Positions 33,512 to 45,520 are shown, counted from the stretch's first letter. The stretch is 64,000 nt of DNA from Dacryopinax spathularia (GCA_037974965.1 JBBPFI010000010.1:868001-932000), one strand, 5' to 3'. Notes: generated by a model from the sequence alone, not told the origin. Made by a program: numbers and translations.

Positions 33512-35367
33512 ATGCATGCAGCGCTGGAGCTCGAAGAGCTCTTGAGGCTGATATGTGCTTATGCAAGTCAATATACTCTATCCGCTCTGGCTCGGACGAC
33601 CTCCCATTTCTTCTTGCCCGCGGTTCAGCAACTTTACAAGGAATGCGGCTACAAACAGCTACTCCATCTACTTATAGTCGCTGTCAAGCTTCGGAAACGC
33701 ACCGTGAGTCCACTCGGATGCTCCCCCATTGCACGATTGATTGTAAACCGCTTCCGGTCTTGCTGTAGGATGGGACCGACAAGCATCTCTTGGTCTGCAA
33801 CCAGTCGGCCAATCGCTTTGGGTTGTACTGCTCAGCCATGCGATCATTGTGTTTTGCCGGAAAGTGGACACAAACGATCCCTGATCCCCGACTCGTGGCG
33901 AATTGGAACTACGCTCTTTCCGAGAAAGAAATTGCCAAGCAAACGTTTGAGATCCTCATGTCACAGCTTGGCCACTACTGTTTGCCAGACCCTGCTCGGC
34001 CGTTGTTCCCCAGACTTCGTTCGCTATCTGTCGACTCAAGCGAGAACCTTTCAACCGGCTGGCTCATGTTCATTATCTCAGGACGAATGGAGGCTCTGCG
34101 CACTTTCTCCCTCCGTCTCGGCGGCCCTTTAGACATTCACGAGATCGCCGAGGTACTCAGTATTTTGCCCACTCAAGCACCAAATCTGCGATGTATCCAC
34201 CTTAAAGGCGCTGTGGAGTATCCCAGTACTCTGGCAAATGTCATCAAAGTCACTCTACAGAGCTTTCCCACCCTAGAGGAATTCGGCTTAGGTGTGGCCT
34301 GCCTACAAATGGAGTCTTTCCACTGGATTCGTACAGCAGCGCTCGTCAGCCTCCAAATTGTCGGGGAGTCCATGTGGCAGATAGAGCAGAGGACGCTCGT
34401 CATTTCTGGCCTTCGCGGTCTCCAGAACTGCGAATCGCTCCAACGTATAAAGCTAGCTTGGATTAATCCGTTCACGATCATCGAAATCCTGGCGCAGCTG
34501 GAGATGGCCCCGCTGCTCGACATGTCCATACGTGTCTCTCAGGCCGACAGCACCTTTTCGACGGAACACATCCGCGCATTACTGGCCGCGATCGGGACGT
34601 TCAGGAGCTTGCAGAGGTTAAAGCTAGAGATCAAGATTGAGGTGGCTCTAGCGCTTGAGGGCGAGCAACTCGATTTCTGGAGCCAACTGCAACCTTTATT
34701 CGCTTGCGAACGACTACGGGAATGTTCCCTGTGTACCTCGTGGAGCGGAAATGAAGCGGCTGTTGATGATGCCCTGGTCGACCGACTAGCGAATGCATGG
34801 ACAGAACTGGTCAAACTGTCGCTCTGCTGGTCGCGACCAAAGCAAGAGGCGCGCTGGCTCGCCGGCCCGCCCGCCGGCGGGCCCACCTTGAAGGCAATCG
34901 TCTCCCTTTTAACGGCATGTAGACAGCTTGAGGATCTTGAGCTACAGACGCTCTTGTGTCGTTCCAGCACGGTACCGCTGGACCACACGCCACGGAGATT
35001 GCACCTGCGAGTGCGAGAGAGCGTTGTCGAGCAGCCAGAAGAAACTGCGGTGTTTCTCGTTCAACTGACGTCGTCCTTAGTACTCACCGCCCATATAAGC
35101 GACGAGCAACGCTGGTATGGGCGTCACCCCTGGGAGACGGTCATCGCTTGCATGAAAGCACTCCGCAAGTATGTCACCACGGTGCTTCCACATGCCGCAA
35201 GAAGTCTGCCGGCCATGAGCGGGCCAGACAGTTATCATCCAGTCCATCAGCCAGACACGGACTCTGATAACGGGGAACTCTGGCGCCGTGAGGATTGGGG
35301 AGGTTGGACGTATGATGACTATGCGGACGGTAGTCCTTGGGCTGTCTGGATGACCGGAGACGTATGA
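33512..35367 (+). CDS. F-box-like leucine-rich protein, copy 2
   Basis: About 596 residues; exons 33512-33703 and 33769-35367, with the intron at the same place as in copy 1. The start MHAALELEELLRLICAYA and LSALARTTSHFFLPAVQQLY match copy 1 closely; beyond exon 1 the two agree mainly in leucine spacing and in short blocks such as QAPNLRCIHLKG and LVDRLANAWTELVKLSLCWS. A GC-rich inverted repeat at about 34863-34886 encodes a short Gly/Pro insertion (GPPAGGP) missing from copy 1. The C-terminus is acidic (WRREDWGGW). Function as an SCF adaptor is inference from the N-terminus. Confidence 0.8.
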
Positions 35368-35471
35368 CCTCGGCCTCTAACTTCCTCGCCTCGTTTGTGT
35401 AATTCACGCAGTCTCCAATTCACGCTTCGTAGCATGGAACGATGTGTGAAGTAACGCGCGGCCGATCCTCA

Positions 35472-37321
35472 TTACAGAGTCCACTGTTTCGCCTTGTTCT
35501 CCTCCGCCTCCTTGGCCTTCGACTCCGCCACATACTCCCTCAAAAGCGCAACGACCCTCTCCAGCCCCATCCTAAACTTCGCACTGACAGGAACGACGTC
35601 CAGCCCCCCACTAAGCTCCTGCAGCCTTTGAACCTTCTCCCACGCTTCCTGCTCCTTCTCCCTCTCCGTCCGCGCGTCCTCTTCTTCCCCTTCAGCTGCA
35701 GATGAGGCAGAGCCCAGCAAGTCCGCTTTGTTCGCCACGATCAGCCGTGCGCGCTCTGACAGCCCGGGCCGGTAGGCCTCCAGCTCATGTTTGAGCACAT
35801 AGAGGTCGTCCCACGGCGCAGGCCCGTTCAAATCCAAAACATACACCAACGCCCTCGCGCGCTCCACGCTCCGGAGGAACGTGTGCCCAAGGCCGAAGTC
35901 CTCGCTCGCCCGGTGGAGCAAGCCCGGGTTATCGCATATCGTCAGCCTAGCCTCCTCGGACCTGTCCCACGCGTGTATTGCGTGCGTGGGCGGAGGGAGC
36001 AGGCCGAGCGCGGCGAGTTCGCGCTCGTCTTGCGAGTGGGTTATGGGGCGCGAGTCGCCGGCGCCGAACCCGCCGTCGTGGTACACCTGCACGGTCCCAA
36101 TTTGGGGGTTGAGCGTCGTGAATGCGTACCCTGCCACTTCTGCTTTCGCATTCGTAAGTGCGCGCAGGAGGGTGCTCTTGCCTGTTACGCGCGTAATGTG
36201 AGCAACAGCGAGTACGCGATGACTGGATGAGAGCGGCACGCACCAGCATTAGGTAGTCCCACGAGGCCCACATCGGCGAGTAACTTGAGCTCCAAGAATA
36301 GCCGCATGCTCTCGCCCTCTCTTCCCCGAGTAGCCCACATCGGTTTCCTCACTTCGGTATTAGCGAAAAAAGGGTTCCCCACCCCCCCCTTCCCACCTCT
36401 AGCAAGGACGATCCCCTCCTCGCCCGTCGGCTCGCTCAGATCCAACTCCAACGGCGGTCTTTCCGCCTGCTCTCGCCTCTCCTCCCTCAGACTCGCCCTC
36501 ATCTCCTTCTTCAGCTCCTTCTCCGCGTTCAAGAACCAGTCATCCGCCGCATTATCGTCCTCCTTCTGCGGGTAATGCACCCACACCTTCCGTCTCCTCA
36601 GCTTCTCCTGCTCCTGCTCGCTGAGCCGTTCCCAATCGGGATGATCAGCCGCGAGCTGTGTGTCGTCCCACGGGTCTTTGACCTGCTCCCGACTGACCTC
36701 ACGCACGACCGTCCCAACGGGGACGCGTATGACGACGTCTTTCCCCCGTCGGCCATGGCGCCATTTGCCCTTCCCATGCTCGCCCTTCTCGCCCCGGATG
36801 AGCTGGGAGATCCCGCTTAGGCTCGACAAGCCAGGCACGGCACGAATGAGCACGTCCCCGCCTTTTCCCCCATTCCCGCCGGACGGGGGCCCGTTGGGCT
36901 GGTGCACATCGCGGAAGAAAGCGACCGAGCCGTCACCTCCGTGTCCTGCTCGGATATCAAGCAGAAGATGATCGAGGAATGTTCGGCCCTGCGCGTGGTG
37001 TGCTCGTCAGGCTACCTGCCAGAAGAAGGAGAAAGGAGATGGGAGATGACGCACCCCCTGCCTCCGCTTCGCATCAACCCGCCTCTTAACCTCCATCACC
37101 CTCGCATCCCTAACCGCATCCTCAAACACCATCTCACTCGAAACATGCATGATCGGTTTCCCCTTGGTGAGTTTAGGGAGGGTGGGACGTCGGGATTTGC
37201 GCGCCCTTGCTGGTGGGGTGGTCGAGAAGTGGCGGGTGGTTAGGAGGCAGGTGCATCGTGCTGGTAGGTATGAAGGAGATGGGAGGAAGGGGCGGGGTGG
37301 GAGGGGGAGGTAGGGGGACAT
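35472..37321 (-). CDS. MTG2: Mitochondrial Obg-family GTPase (MTG2-like)
   Basis: GTPase needed for assembly of the mitochondrial large ribosomal subunit, about 573 residues; exons 37321-37055, 36988-36244 and 36181-35472. The N-terminus is Arg/Ser/Pro-rich without acids for about 35 residues, as in an import signal. The Obg glycine-rich fold is clear: FLDHLLLDIRAGHGGDGSVA and GPPSGGNGGKGGDV. G motifs: G1 GLPNAGKS, with the second intron splitting it after the Gly codon's first base; G3 DNPGLL; G4 NKAD; G5 VSAKF. The G-domain loop between G3 and G4 carries the usual fungal insertion. Yeast MTG2 sits on the inner-membrane face in the matrix. Confidence 0.93.
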
Positions 37322-37568
37322 TGGGAGGAGGGAGGAGGGGGGAGGGGGTATGACTACGCTGAGCCGTGTGGTGGTTTGTTGGGCGAGGAGCAGAAACCGT
37401 GAAATTCCTAGCCCAGGGTCTGGTCACGTGCCTCGCTTTCCCCATCCCACCGTCTGTCTGGCCTGGTGCAAAGGGAAATATGAATAGTTAGCTAAACTAG
37501 CAAGTCATAATGTCCGTCCCCGTATAATCCCCACTCCCCCCAATCCACCTCTCACACCTATCCCCAAC

Positions 37569-38956
37569 CTACACCTCACCCCCCTCCCTCTCCCTCCCTA
37601 CCCCATCCCCCCCTTCCCCCTCCTCATCCTCAGGCAGCACGATCCTCCCCTCCCTCTCCCCCTTCCTCAGCCTCGTCCACGCAAACGCCGCTATCCACGT
37701 CAACGGATACAACACCGTGAAGAGGATAACGGCCGCGAATACTGGAGTGGGTTTTGGGCGGGAGAGACCGATGGATAGGACGAGCCAGATGCCGGATAGG
37801 GCGCTGATGAGGTCGCGTCGCCAGGCGGTGTTGATTAGTCCGAGGGTCTGGGTTGCAAAGGGTTAGTGACAATCCAGGGAGGGAAGCAAAAGAGAAAGAG
37901 TGCAAGAGCATGCAGTTGGATTGTTGAGTGATTCAGGGTGATGAAGGAGGTGGGGAGAAGGACATACGTTAAGCCCCACAATAAACCCGAAAGCCGGCCA
38001 CGCCCACCTCCCCCAATCCACATCCCCACCCCCCTCCGGCGCCTTAAGCTTATCGACCCACCCAACGGCCAAGAACACCCCGTGCGGCAAGCCCAACATA
38101 AGGCTAACCATCAAGAGCAGCCTCACGGGCGCATGGATGAACAGAAAGTCCAAGGGACGGGTGACGTGCGGCGGGTGGAAGAGGAGGGTTATGTAGATTG
38201 AGAGGAGGAGGAGGAGGGTCAGGGAGAGGAGGATGAGGGAGATGAGGAAGGCTTGGAGGGCGAAGGATATGGACCAGAAGGCGAGCAGCCAGTTGGCGAG
38301 TACGAACCGGAGGCCGACGCCGTGCACTATTGTTGCCTGTCATACGTATACACCTCATCAGCTGCCTGCTCACTCCAGGGCCAAGATGCACGGAAGCAGA
38401 GGGGGAGGGGAGGGAGAGGCGAGGGAGAGAGACGCACCTTAGTCTCCTCCTTCCTCGCCACAACAAGCAACACACAATACCCCACCATCCCCGCCCAAAG
38501 CACCAGCCAATAAACGCCCACCATCAAATTAAGCGGCGTCAAGCTCGTCGGATGGTTCCTGCTTATCTCGCCCATCGTCGGCCGGACCACGATCGCGCAT
38601 ACGAGGTTAGCGCCGATGCTCACGAGCACCGAGAGGGGCGTGAGCACCTGCAGGCGGATGAGCGCGAGCGCTTGGCGGACGAGGGGGTCGGTCGCTGGTA
38701 GTCCCGCTGCGGAGATGGCCGGGTTGGAGACTGAGGACATGAGGGGCGTGTGTTCCGTTGTTGTCGCTGACTCGTTCGCCTCGTCTGGATTGTAGTAGGT
38801 CGAGGAGGTGACGACTGTTCGCTCGCCGTTCGCTGCTGGCTGTTGTTGGCCGTTCAAGTGAGGAGAATGAGCAGTATGATTATGCGGATGAGTCCTCTCG
38901 TACGCCTCCCACGGGTTTTCCTCTGACATCAACAGTCGCGGTTGGGTGCTCTCCAC
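37569..38956 (-). CDS. Fungal multi-pass membrane protein (DUF1774-like)
   Basis: About 388 residues; exons 38956-38438, 38336-37968 and 37847-37569, all GT-AG and in frame. A hydrophilic N-terminus of about 100 residues is followed by about seven helices. The middle part RFVLANWLLAFWSISFALQA and RPLDFLFIHAPVRLLLMVSL resembles what I recall of the fungal DUF1774 family; that label is from memory and not certain. A second ATG at 38929 (MSEENPWEAYERTHP) may be the real start, since that peptide looks like a conserved opening. No function is known. Confidence 0.78.
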
Positions 38957-39602
38957 GGGCAGGACGTGGGAGAGCGAGGTAAAGGGACGATAGGGCGGTG
39001 GGCGGGCGCTATGGGATAAGTACGGGACGGACGATGAGGCGCTGGACGAGCTAGGGAGGATGGGACGTCATTCGGGGTTGCTTCCGTCCGAAGGGCGGAG
39101 ATGAAGATCGGAGAAAACAATATTCACCACGCTGCATAATACTATTTCTGCTGCTTGGAACCAACACTAGGACAACCCACTATAATAGATTATAATAACC
39201 TCTAGTAGCATGTGCTTCTTCTCAGCGGTTGCAGAGCTGCGACTCCGGATTTGGTAGAAAGGCTGATGGTGGCGATGCCCCCTTGCAATTGAATTGCTTA
39301 CCTCATCAGCCGAGGCGAAGGATCATCTCCTCGGCCGGTCGGGGCGTTCGGTCAGCAAACGAGCGTCCTTAGAGCCAAGTCACCACCTCGAGTATAGTGC
39401 TTGCACCTCTTCCTCTTCAACGCTCTTACGAGTTCTTCTACACCCAAACTCGAAGACTACTCCAGCAGCGGAAGCCGGCTCCAAGCTACGTCTAGGAGCA
39501 GCAAGAGCATCGTATACGCACAACTAGGACGTCTGCCGCACGACTATCGCACGACTGCCCCTAACGCACGAGTTGCACCACCAACCAACCAACCAATCAA
39601 CG
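38957..39602. other. Intergenic, divergent
   Basis: 646 bp between the DUF1774-like gene and ISD11, transcribed away from each other. Around 39180-39210 there is a short AT-rich patch (TATAATAGATTATAATAACC). No gene recognised. Confidence 0.5.
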
Positions 39603-39959
39603 ATGTCCGCCCCCACCCGCGCCCAAGTCCTCAACCTCTACACCGCCCTCCTCCGCACCTCCCGCACATTCGCATCCTACAACTTCCGCCACTACTTCCT
39701 GCGCCGCACGCGCGAAACCTTCCACCAGCACGCTTCCGAATCCGACCCTCAAAAATCCGCAGAGCTGTACGCCGAGGGACTGAGGGAATTGGATGTGCTG
39801 AGAAGGGCGGCGGTGGTTAATAGACTGTATGAGGGGCCGAAGTTGGTTGTTGAGCGGGAGAGACTGGGCAGGGCTGCGGGGCTGGGAGGAGGGGGGGCGG
39901 GGATGGAGGCTAGTGTTGGGGGGGCGGGGCAGCCGACGGGGCCGCAGAGGGTTGGGTGA
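39603..39959 (+). CDS. ISD11: Iron-sulfur cluster assembly factor ISD11/LYRM4
   Basis: Single-exon, 118 residues. The LYR-family opening MSAPTRAQVLNLYTALLRTS and FASYNFRHYFLRRTRETFH match ISD11, the small partner that stabilises the cysteine desulfurase NFS1 in the mitochondrial matrix and binds acyl carrier protein. The conserved part ends at about residue 85 (RLYEGPKLVVE); the remaining 30 residues are a Gly-rich tail that yeast and human proteins lack. It converges on URM1. Confidence 0.92.
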   Translation: MSAPTRAQVLNLYTALLRTSRTFASYNFRHYFLRRTRETFHQHASESDPQKSAELYAEGLRELDVLRRAAVVNRLYEGPKLVVERERLGRAAGLGGGGAGMEASVGGAGQPTGPQRVG

Positions 39960-40391
39960 GCTGTGAGCTGTGATGATCGAGGAGAGAGGGAGAGGGGGGG
40001 GATTGGGAGCTGGGGTACGCGGAGCGGTAGCTGGATTAGGAGTGGATGGGTGATTGGAGCTTATGGGTGGTGTAATTCGTGTTGGATGTGGTCGTTTTGT
40101 GTATTCTATGAATTATCCCGTTCTGCAACCCACTATCACTGCGAGCTCAAGCTCCAGGTGCAAAGCTACTGTACAACAAGGCCGCCTTGACCGCAGAACG
40201 CAGCCCCCTAGGCGTGTCTTGACATATTGACATCCCTCGAGCTGCTGGACAGCAGCCGCTTGCCCAGAGAAACGACATCTCGTCCTCTTCCTCCTCTTCC
40301 TGACCTCAGTCTCCGCCCATCCCTCTCGCTCACCTGAGTGAGCATTCCCAGTCATCCATTCCTCCCGATCCTTCCCAATGACCCGAGCCGC
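39960..40391. other. Intergenic between convergent ISD11 and URM1
   Basis: 432 bp between two stop codons, expected to hold both terminators. Nothing else recognised. Confidence 0.45.
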
Positions 40392-40917
40392 TCATCCCCC
40401 ATGCAGCGTCGAGATAAACACCACCTCGTCCCCCTCCCTAAGCACGTACTCCCCCTCGCCCTCAAGCTCCCAGTCGGTATCATTAACCAACACCAATATC
40501 CCCGGCCGTCTACGTCCCCGATCCCAACATCACAGCACGGCACAGCACACACAGAAGAGGCATCCCATCAGCCCGTTTCCCAGTGCCAGAAAGGAGGCAA
40601 AACACGCACACAGACTCCCCATCCAAGAACAGCTCCCTCCGCTCCGTCAACAGATTGTCCGCCATCCACCGGATCAGGTATCTCAGGTCTGCTGGTCTTT
40701 CTGCTTGCGATGGTGTGGCGGGGGCGAGTGAGGGGAGGGAGATGGTCTGGGTGCGTTTGTTGGAGAAGAGGACTTCGACGCCTCCTCTTTCATATACACA
40801 AGTTGTCAGCCTGGGGTTTTGCAGGAGCGGAGGGTGGGGAAGGGGGAAGGGGGGAGAGGGGACGTACCCGAATGAGAGCTTTATGGAGAGCGTCTTGGGA
40901 GTTTGTTCGTCGGACAT
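40392..40917 (-). CDS. URM1: Ubiquitin-related modifier URM1
   Basis: Sulfur carrier and protein modifier; its C-terminal thiocarboxylate, made by UBA4, donates sulfur for 2-thiolation of tRNA wobble uridine. Three exons: [17 protein letters not shown] joins [18 protein letters not shown] after the first intron, and LFLDGES joins [18 protein letters not shown] after the second (donor GTGCGT after GAGTCTGT). The C-terminus is [10 protein letters not shown] then stop, the exact ending of mature URM1. The middle carries a short Pro/Ala insertion ([13 protein letters not shown]). The start ATG is at 40917. Confidence 0.93.
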
Positions 40918-41250
40918 GGTATACGCTGTCCTGCCGTCGGAAGTTGGATGGATATGCTGTAAGATGTCGATGGCCGGACGATGCCGACTTGAAGTTGGAC
41001 AGCAAGGGAGTCAAGATTCCTAACCCTAACTCTTGGCGAAAAGCTGGACTTGGGACTAGGGAACCCTAACTCCATGAAGGGTCGACGTCATTGGCGCTTC
41101 GTTTCTCCAACGCTCCTCATCACTACAATGGATATCTCTCCGAGCATGGGTCGACAGCCCAAAGCCCACTTCAACATTCAACAACCTCCTGCTGTACTTC
41201 TACTACTTCTACTACTACAGTACTTGATAACCTAGAGTTGAACTCGAAAG
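40918..41250. other. Intergenic, divergent
   Basis: 333 bp between URM1 (minus) and the DUF726 gene (plus). A CTACTTCTACTACTAC run at about 41200 is a short trinucleotide repeat just before the DUF726 leader. Confidence 0.45.
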
Positions 41251-43292
41251 ATGACAACAGCCAACTCGCCCTCCTCCGCCCAACTGCCCGACAACCTCCG
41301 CCGTCCCCTGGCCGTAGCGTGCAAAGCCGCCATCCTCAGTCCGCCCGAATGGATGGACTCGCAGCTGCGACAGGGGGAGAAAGATGGGAGTGGAGCTAGG
41401 GGGTGGTGGGATGTCGAGGGTCAGAAATGGCTCAAGGACGTTTGTGAGCTCGTGCGTCCAGAAAAGGGCAAACGATATGGCAAGGGCTAATGTGGTGAAC
41501 AGCTCAAAGTGGACTACGCGAGCCTACCTACCGTACCAACCGGAGCGGATATCCACCCCCTCCCCTCCACTGGCCCCGAAACGCACCTCCAGCTCGCCTC
41601 CGCCCTCTTATCCTACACCCTCTTCCCCCCCGCGTCCCACACCGCCTCCACAGCCCCCGCCTCCAAAGCAGCCGGCTCAGTCGACTACCCCGCATTCCAG
41701 CGCGCCTTCCTCGTCCGTGCTCTCTCCTTTCTCCTCGTCCCGACGAGAGTGCTGCTGGAAGCGGAGCGCGTGGCGAGTCTGCAGTTGTTGAGGGAGATGG
41801 AGAGGGCTCAAAGGGAGAAGGAGAAGGCGGAGATGGACGAGAAGAGCGAAGCGGCCCGGAAAGCTCGAGAGGAGGGCTGGGGCGGGAAATGGGGCAGATG
41901 GGCCGCTACGGGCGGAGGGCTGATCGTGCGTCCCTCATCCTCTCCTTCTCCTTCTCCTTCTACCCTCGCCCTCTCTCGACCTCTAGCCCTGGCGATACTA
42001 ACCCGAGGGGAATAGATTGGAGGAGTCGCACTGGGCGTAACGGGCGGACTGGCCGCTCCCGCGCTGCTGCCGTTCATACCCTTCTTGACGGGGACAAGTG
42101 CGCCCGTCGTTCTGGGCACCTTGTTCGGTCTTGCGGGCGGAGGCTTGACTGGCAAACGCGTGAGGGCACGATGGGCCGGTGTAGAGGAGTTCGAGTTTAA
42201 GCAGCTTATGGGCGGGAAAGAGCACGAGGCTCCCTCATTGACCGTAAGCGTTCCTCCTACCTTCACACGATCCACAGTGCTGATTTTGACTGGGTTTGAT
42301 TAATGACAACAGGCAACGATCCTGATTCCAGGCATCGCCCTCTCCACCCCCTCCGAACCCCTCCAAACATCCCTCTCCACCCTCCCCCTCTTCCACCCCC
42401 CGCGAGACGTCTACCACCTCTCCCACTCCCCCCAACAAATGTACGAGACAGGCCAAGCCGTGCGGGGCTTCCTCACCTCCCAAGTACTGGGCAAGATCAA
42501 GGGCGAGATCATCAAGCGTACGGCGCTGAATGCGGTCATGGCGGCTGTGGCGCTGCCGATGAGTGTGTGGGGGACGACGGGGATGGTTGTGGATAATGCT
42601 TGGGTTAGGGGATGTGTGAGTCGCGCTGCTGGACTTCTTGCGTCTTGGGGAGGGGTTGGCTGATGGAGAGTGTGTTGTAGGATAAGGCACGCAAAGCTGG
42701 TGATTTGCTGGCTGACGTCCTAAGAGAAGGCGTGCAAGGCGAGCGTCCGGTGATCCTGGTAATTACCCCATGCATCTTCAGCCCAAACGAGCATGCTAAC
42801 ACCCGCACGCAGATCGGCTACTCCCTCGGCGCCCTAACGCTCTTCCAAGCCCTCCAGAACCTCTCCCAAACCCCCTCCTCCTCCTCCGCCCCCCCCTCCT
42901 CCAGCAACCCCCCAAAGCCCCTAATAGACACAGCGATCCTCATCTCCCTCCCCCTCTCCCCCTCCAGCTCCGAATGGGCCCGCGCACGCCAGTGCGTCGC
43001 CCGTCGGCTCGTAAACGGGTATAGCGAACACGATCTCGTCCTTGCGGGCATTGGCAGGCTGGGGGAGGTGATGGGTGGCCGGGTGGGGTGGGCGGGCATG
43101 GCGGGGTTGAGAGCGGTCGGGAGGGATGGGGTGGAGGATGTGGATTTGAAGGATGTGCTTGGAGGTATGTGTGGCTTTCGTTTTTGTTTGCTTTCGCTGT
43201 TGGGGAGTACTGATGGGGTTGGTGGGATAGGACATTTTGAGATTCGGGAGAAGCTGCCGCAGATTTTGGAGCTTGTGGGACTGGACAAGTGA
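41251..43292 (+). CDS. DUF726/TMCO4-like membrane alpha/beta-hydrolase
   Basis: Seven-exon gene. Exon 1 is 41251-41451 and exon 2 begins at 41503. A helical, charged N-terminal half (coiled coil around LLREMERAQREKEKAEMDE) leads to Gly-rich hydrophobic helices GVALGVTGGLAAPALLPFIP and GTLFGLAGGGLTGKRVRARW, then an alpha/beta-hydrolase part with ILIPGIALS and the nucleophile elbow IGYSLGALTLFQAL (G-Y-S-L-G). Late blocks RLVNGYSEHDLVLAGIGR and GHFEIREKLPQILELVG fit DUF726. Relatives include human TMCO4 and yeast YFL034W/MIL1, Golgi- or membrane-linked proteins of poorly known role. Serine hydrolase activity is likely but not shown. Confidence 0.88.
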
Positions 43293-44054
43293 TTGCGGGC
43301 TGTACCCCTAACTCATCCGCCTCATCCTGGTGCATATACATACGAGGAACTGCAGCAGTGCTTGGTTTCGTTAGCTGTCTATAACCGAAGCGATGTGCGT
43401 CGTAGACCGTCCAGCCCCATGCCATATCGGACTCCACATCGGAACAATGTGAAGTAGAGTAGCGTAGATCGGCTAACTTAGTCTGTATAAAGGTTAAGGA
43501 GACTGGTGTCCTCAACCCACTTCGCTGCGCCCGACCAACTTGCCACACCAGCCACAAGCATCAATGGCCAGATTCAGATGACGTCCCCGATGAAGTACAA
43601 TGGCCCTCGGCAAGCGGGTCCATCTAACTCGAACAATGCAGCACCCTGACACATCTGGAACTAGCGTTCATTCACTTCTCCCTCTGCACTTATCCTGTTA
43701 GAAACACGACAGGGTCGTCCCCCTCTCCTCTATGGTTCCCGATTAGCGCCTTTAGGTTCAATGGCCTACTGACTGGAATGTGGAATCACGAGCGTCGGGA
43801 GGTCGTCATTGGCAGGGTCCCGTCGAACTTTGCGGGGTAGCACCTCCCGCATCGGGTCTGCTTAGCTCGAGGAGCGACGCACCGCAAACTCCTGCATTGC
43901 GATTTTGGGTGTCCACTAGCGTGTCGACGCTAGACATAGGCCTTTTATGCACTTCAAAATTGCAATTGTCATGATCTGACCCACAGAATTGTTACAGTAA
44001 TACCGAAACGAACGAAGTATCTCCTGGGGTATATCAACAAGAATAGGGTCTAAG
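43293..44054. other. Intergenic between convergent genes
   Basis: 762 bp between the stop of the DUF726 gene and the stop of membrane copy 3. I find no gene, repeat or RNA here. Confidence 0.5.
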
Positions 44055-45410
44055 TTATGCAAGGGAAGAATCTGTCGACGTCTTCCTGTCCAGCTTGGGC
44101 ATCCTGGAATTTTTGGTACCGAGCTCGATCTCGCTTCCGTGGTGGTCACCGTACGTGTTCGTTTCGACGGAGACAATCGGGAAGTTGCCCGGTGTGCGGC
44201 GGCCATACGAGGCAATGTTGGCGTCGCCGCTGTTGTTGCCGTATGGTGCGCTGCGAGGATATGACCGTGGGCCGTTGCCGGCACTGTAGGCCTTGCTTGA
44301 TGTGACACCGACTTGGATCGAAAGTATAATGACCGTGGGGATGATACCCTGCACCATGTCAGTTTCCATCACTCCGACCGTGTAAAGAGAAGTACTCACG
44401 AAAAGCTGCGGCATCAACTCGAACATGATGTAGATAGCTTGCATATCGACGGTTCCGGCAAAGGCGATCTGGAAGGTAGCGAACTCGATGATTTTGGCAA
44501 TTGTGATGGCCAGACCGGATTCAATAATGAGGGTGATGGCCGCGAGTGATCGGGTACCACCACCTGCCATCAGCTTGTTGGTCGTCCGAGAGATCCACCT
44601 GCGTATGCGTTTAGTACCGCACTACCAGGCAGGGCAAGGCTCTCTTACCAGATACGGCCAGCAGTCAGGGAAGTCACGAGGACGTTCGTTGCGAGCGAGA
44701 CCGAGAACATGGCCGTCCCCCATGGCTTCACGGAGGTATCGGTGGTGAGGTCCGGAGACAGGTACTTTCCAATGGCCACGTAACCAGCGACTAAGATTTT
44801 CCCTCAGCACGGTAGATTGAGCGAGCTTGGACAAGATACTCACTGGCTTCGCCGACCACCATCAGAATGGGGAACGCCACAATATGCCACTTCTTCCTCC
44901 AGACAATCCAGCAGCGCCAGACAATCACGCTATCACCGATGATCAACTACAGAAATTTTGTCAGAAGAATTCTCCCCACGTTAACAGAAATTAGGCATAC
45001 GCTTGTGATGTACAGGAAGTCCTTGGCCACATTGATCTTCAACGCGACGTTCGAGAAGAAAATGATCCGGTCTAGTCCGGAGGGGGTGAAGACAAAGCCC
45101 TGGATAAGTCGGGCAAAGTCGAGGGAAATATGGCAGGTAGCAAGGACGTAGCTGCGAATTCCCTCCGTCAGTTGTGGTCATCGTGAAAGTCACTGGACTT
45201 ACAGAGAGATGAGGGCGGCCAGCTGGACCGGGTGTAGCTGCCCATGATTGAACACCAACCACAGGCAGAGGCCGAAAAGGACGCCATAAACCCCTAGCGC
45301 ACACGCCTCAGCTGGGGAACGTCGTTGTGGGGCTGAGAGTACATACCCCAAAGGACCGCGGCACACCAGCTACCGACGAGGTAGGCGTAGTCAATAGGGA
45401 ATTCAGCCAT
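44055..45410 (-). CDS. Multi-pass membrane protein, copy 3
   Basis: Complete third member of the family at 1-2495. The start at 45410 gives MAEFPIDYAYLVGSWCAAVLWG. Introns follow after that block, after QLAALISL, after NVAKDFLYITS, inside the VVGEA-IAGYVAIG segment (extra relative to the other copies), at GRIW-W, and after ELMPQLF. Conserved parts include HISLDFARLIQGF, FTPSGLDRIIFFSNV, VIVWRCWIVWRKKW and LIIESGLAITIAKI. The C-terminal tail, rich in Ser/Gly/Tyr/Asn, is hydrophilic and probably cytosolic. It is closer to copy 1 than copy 2 in several blocks (for instance KY-SP-LTTD-SVKP). A TATA-like GTATATAAGG lies about 100 bp upstream. Confidence 0.88.
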
Positions 45411-45510
45411 CCTCTCCCTCAGTTGAACAGGATCAGAGACTGAACGAGAGTATCCGGTGGGTCGCACAACAAACAACCACCAGAACCCCGCATTCTCAGC
45501 TCTTCCCAGA

Positions 45511-45520
45511 CCTTATATAC
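45511..45520 (-). promoter_or_regulatory. TATA-like element upstream of membrane copy 3
   Basis: On the minus strand the sequence reads GTATATAAGG, about 100 nt before the ATG at 45410, a usual distance for a fungal TATA box plus leader. Confidence 0.45.
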
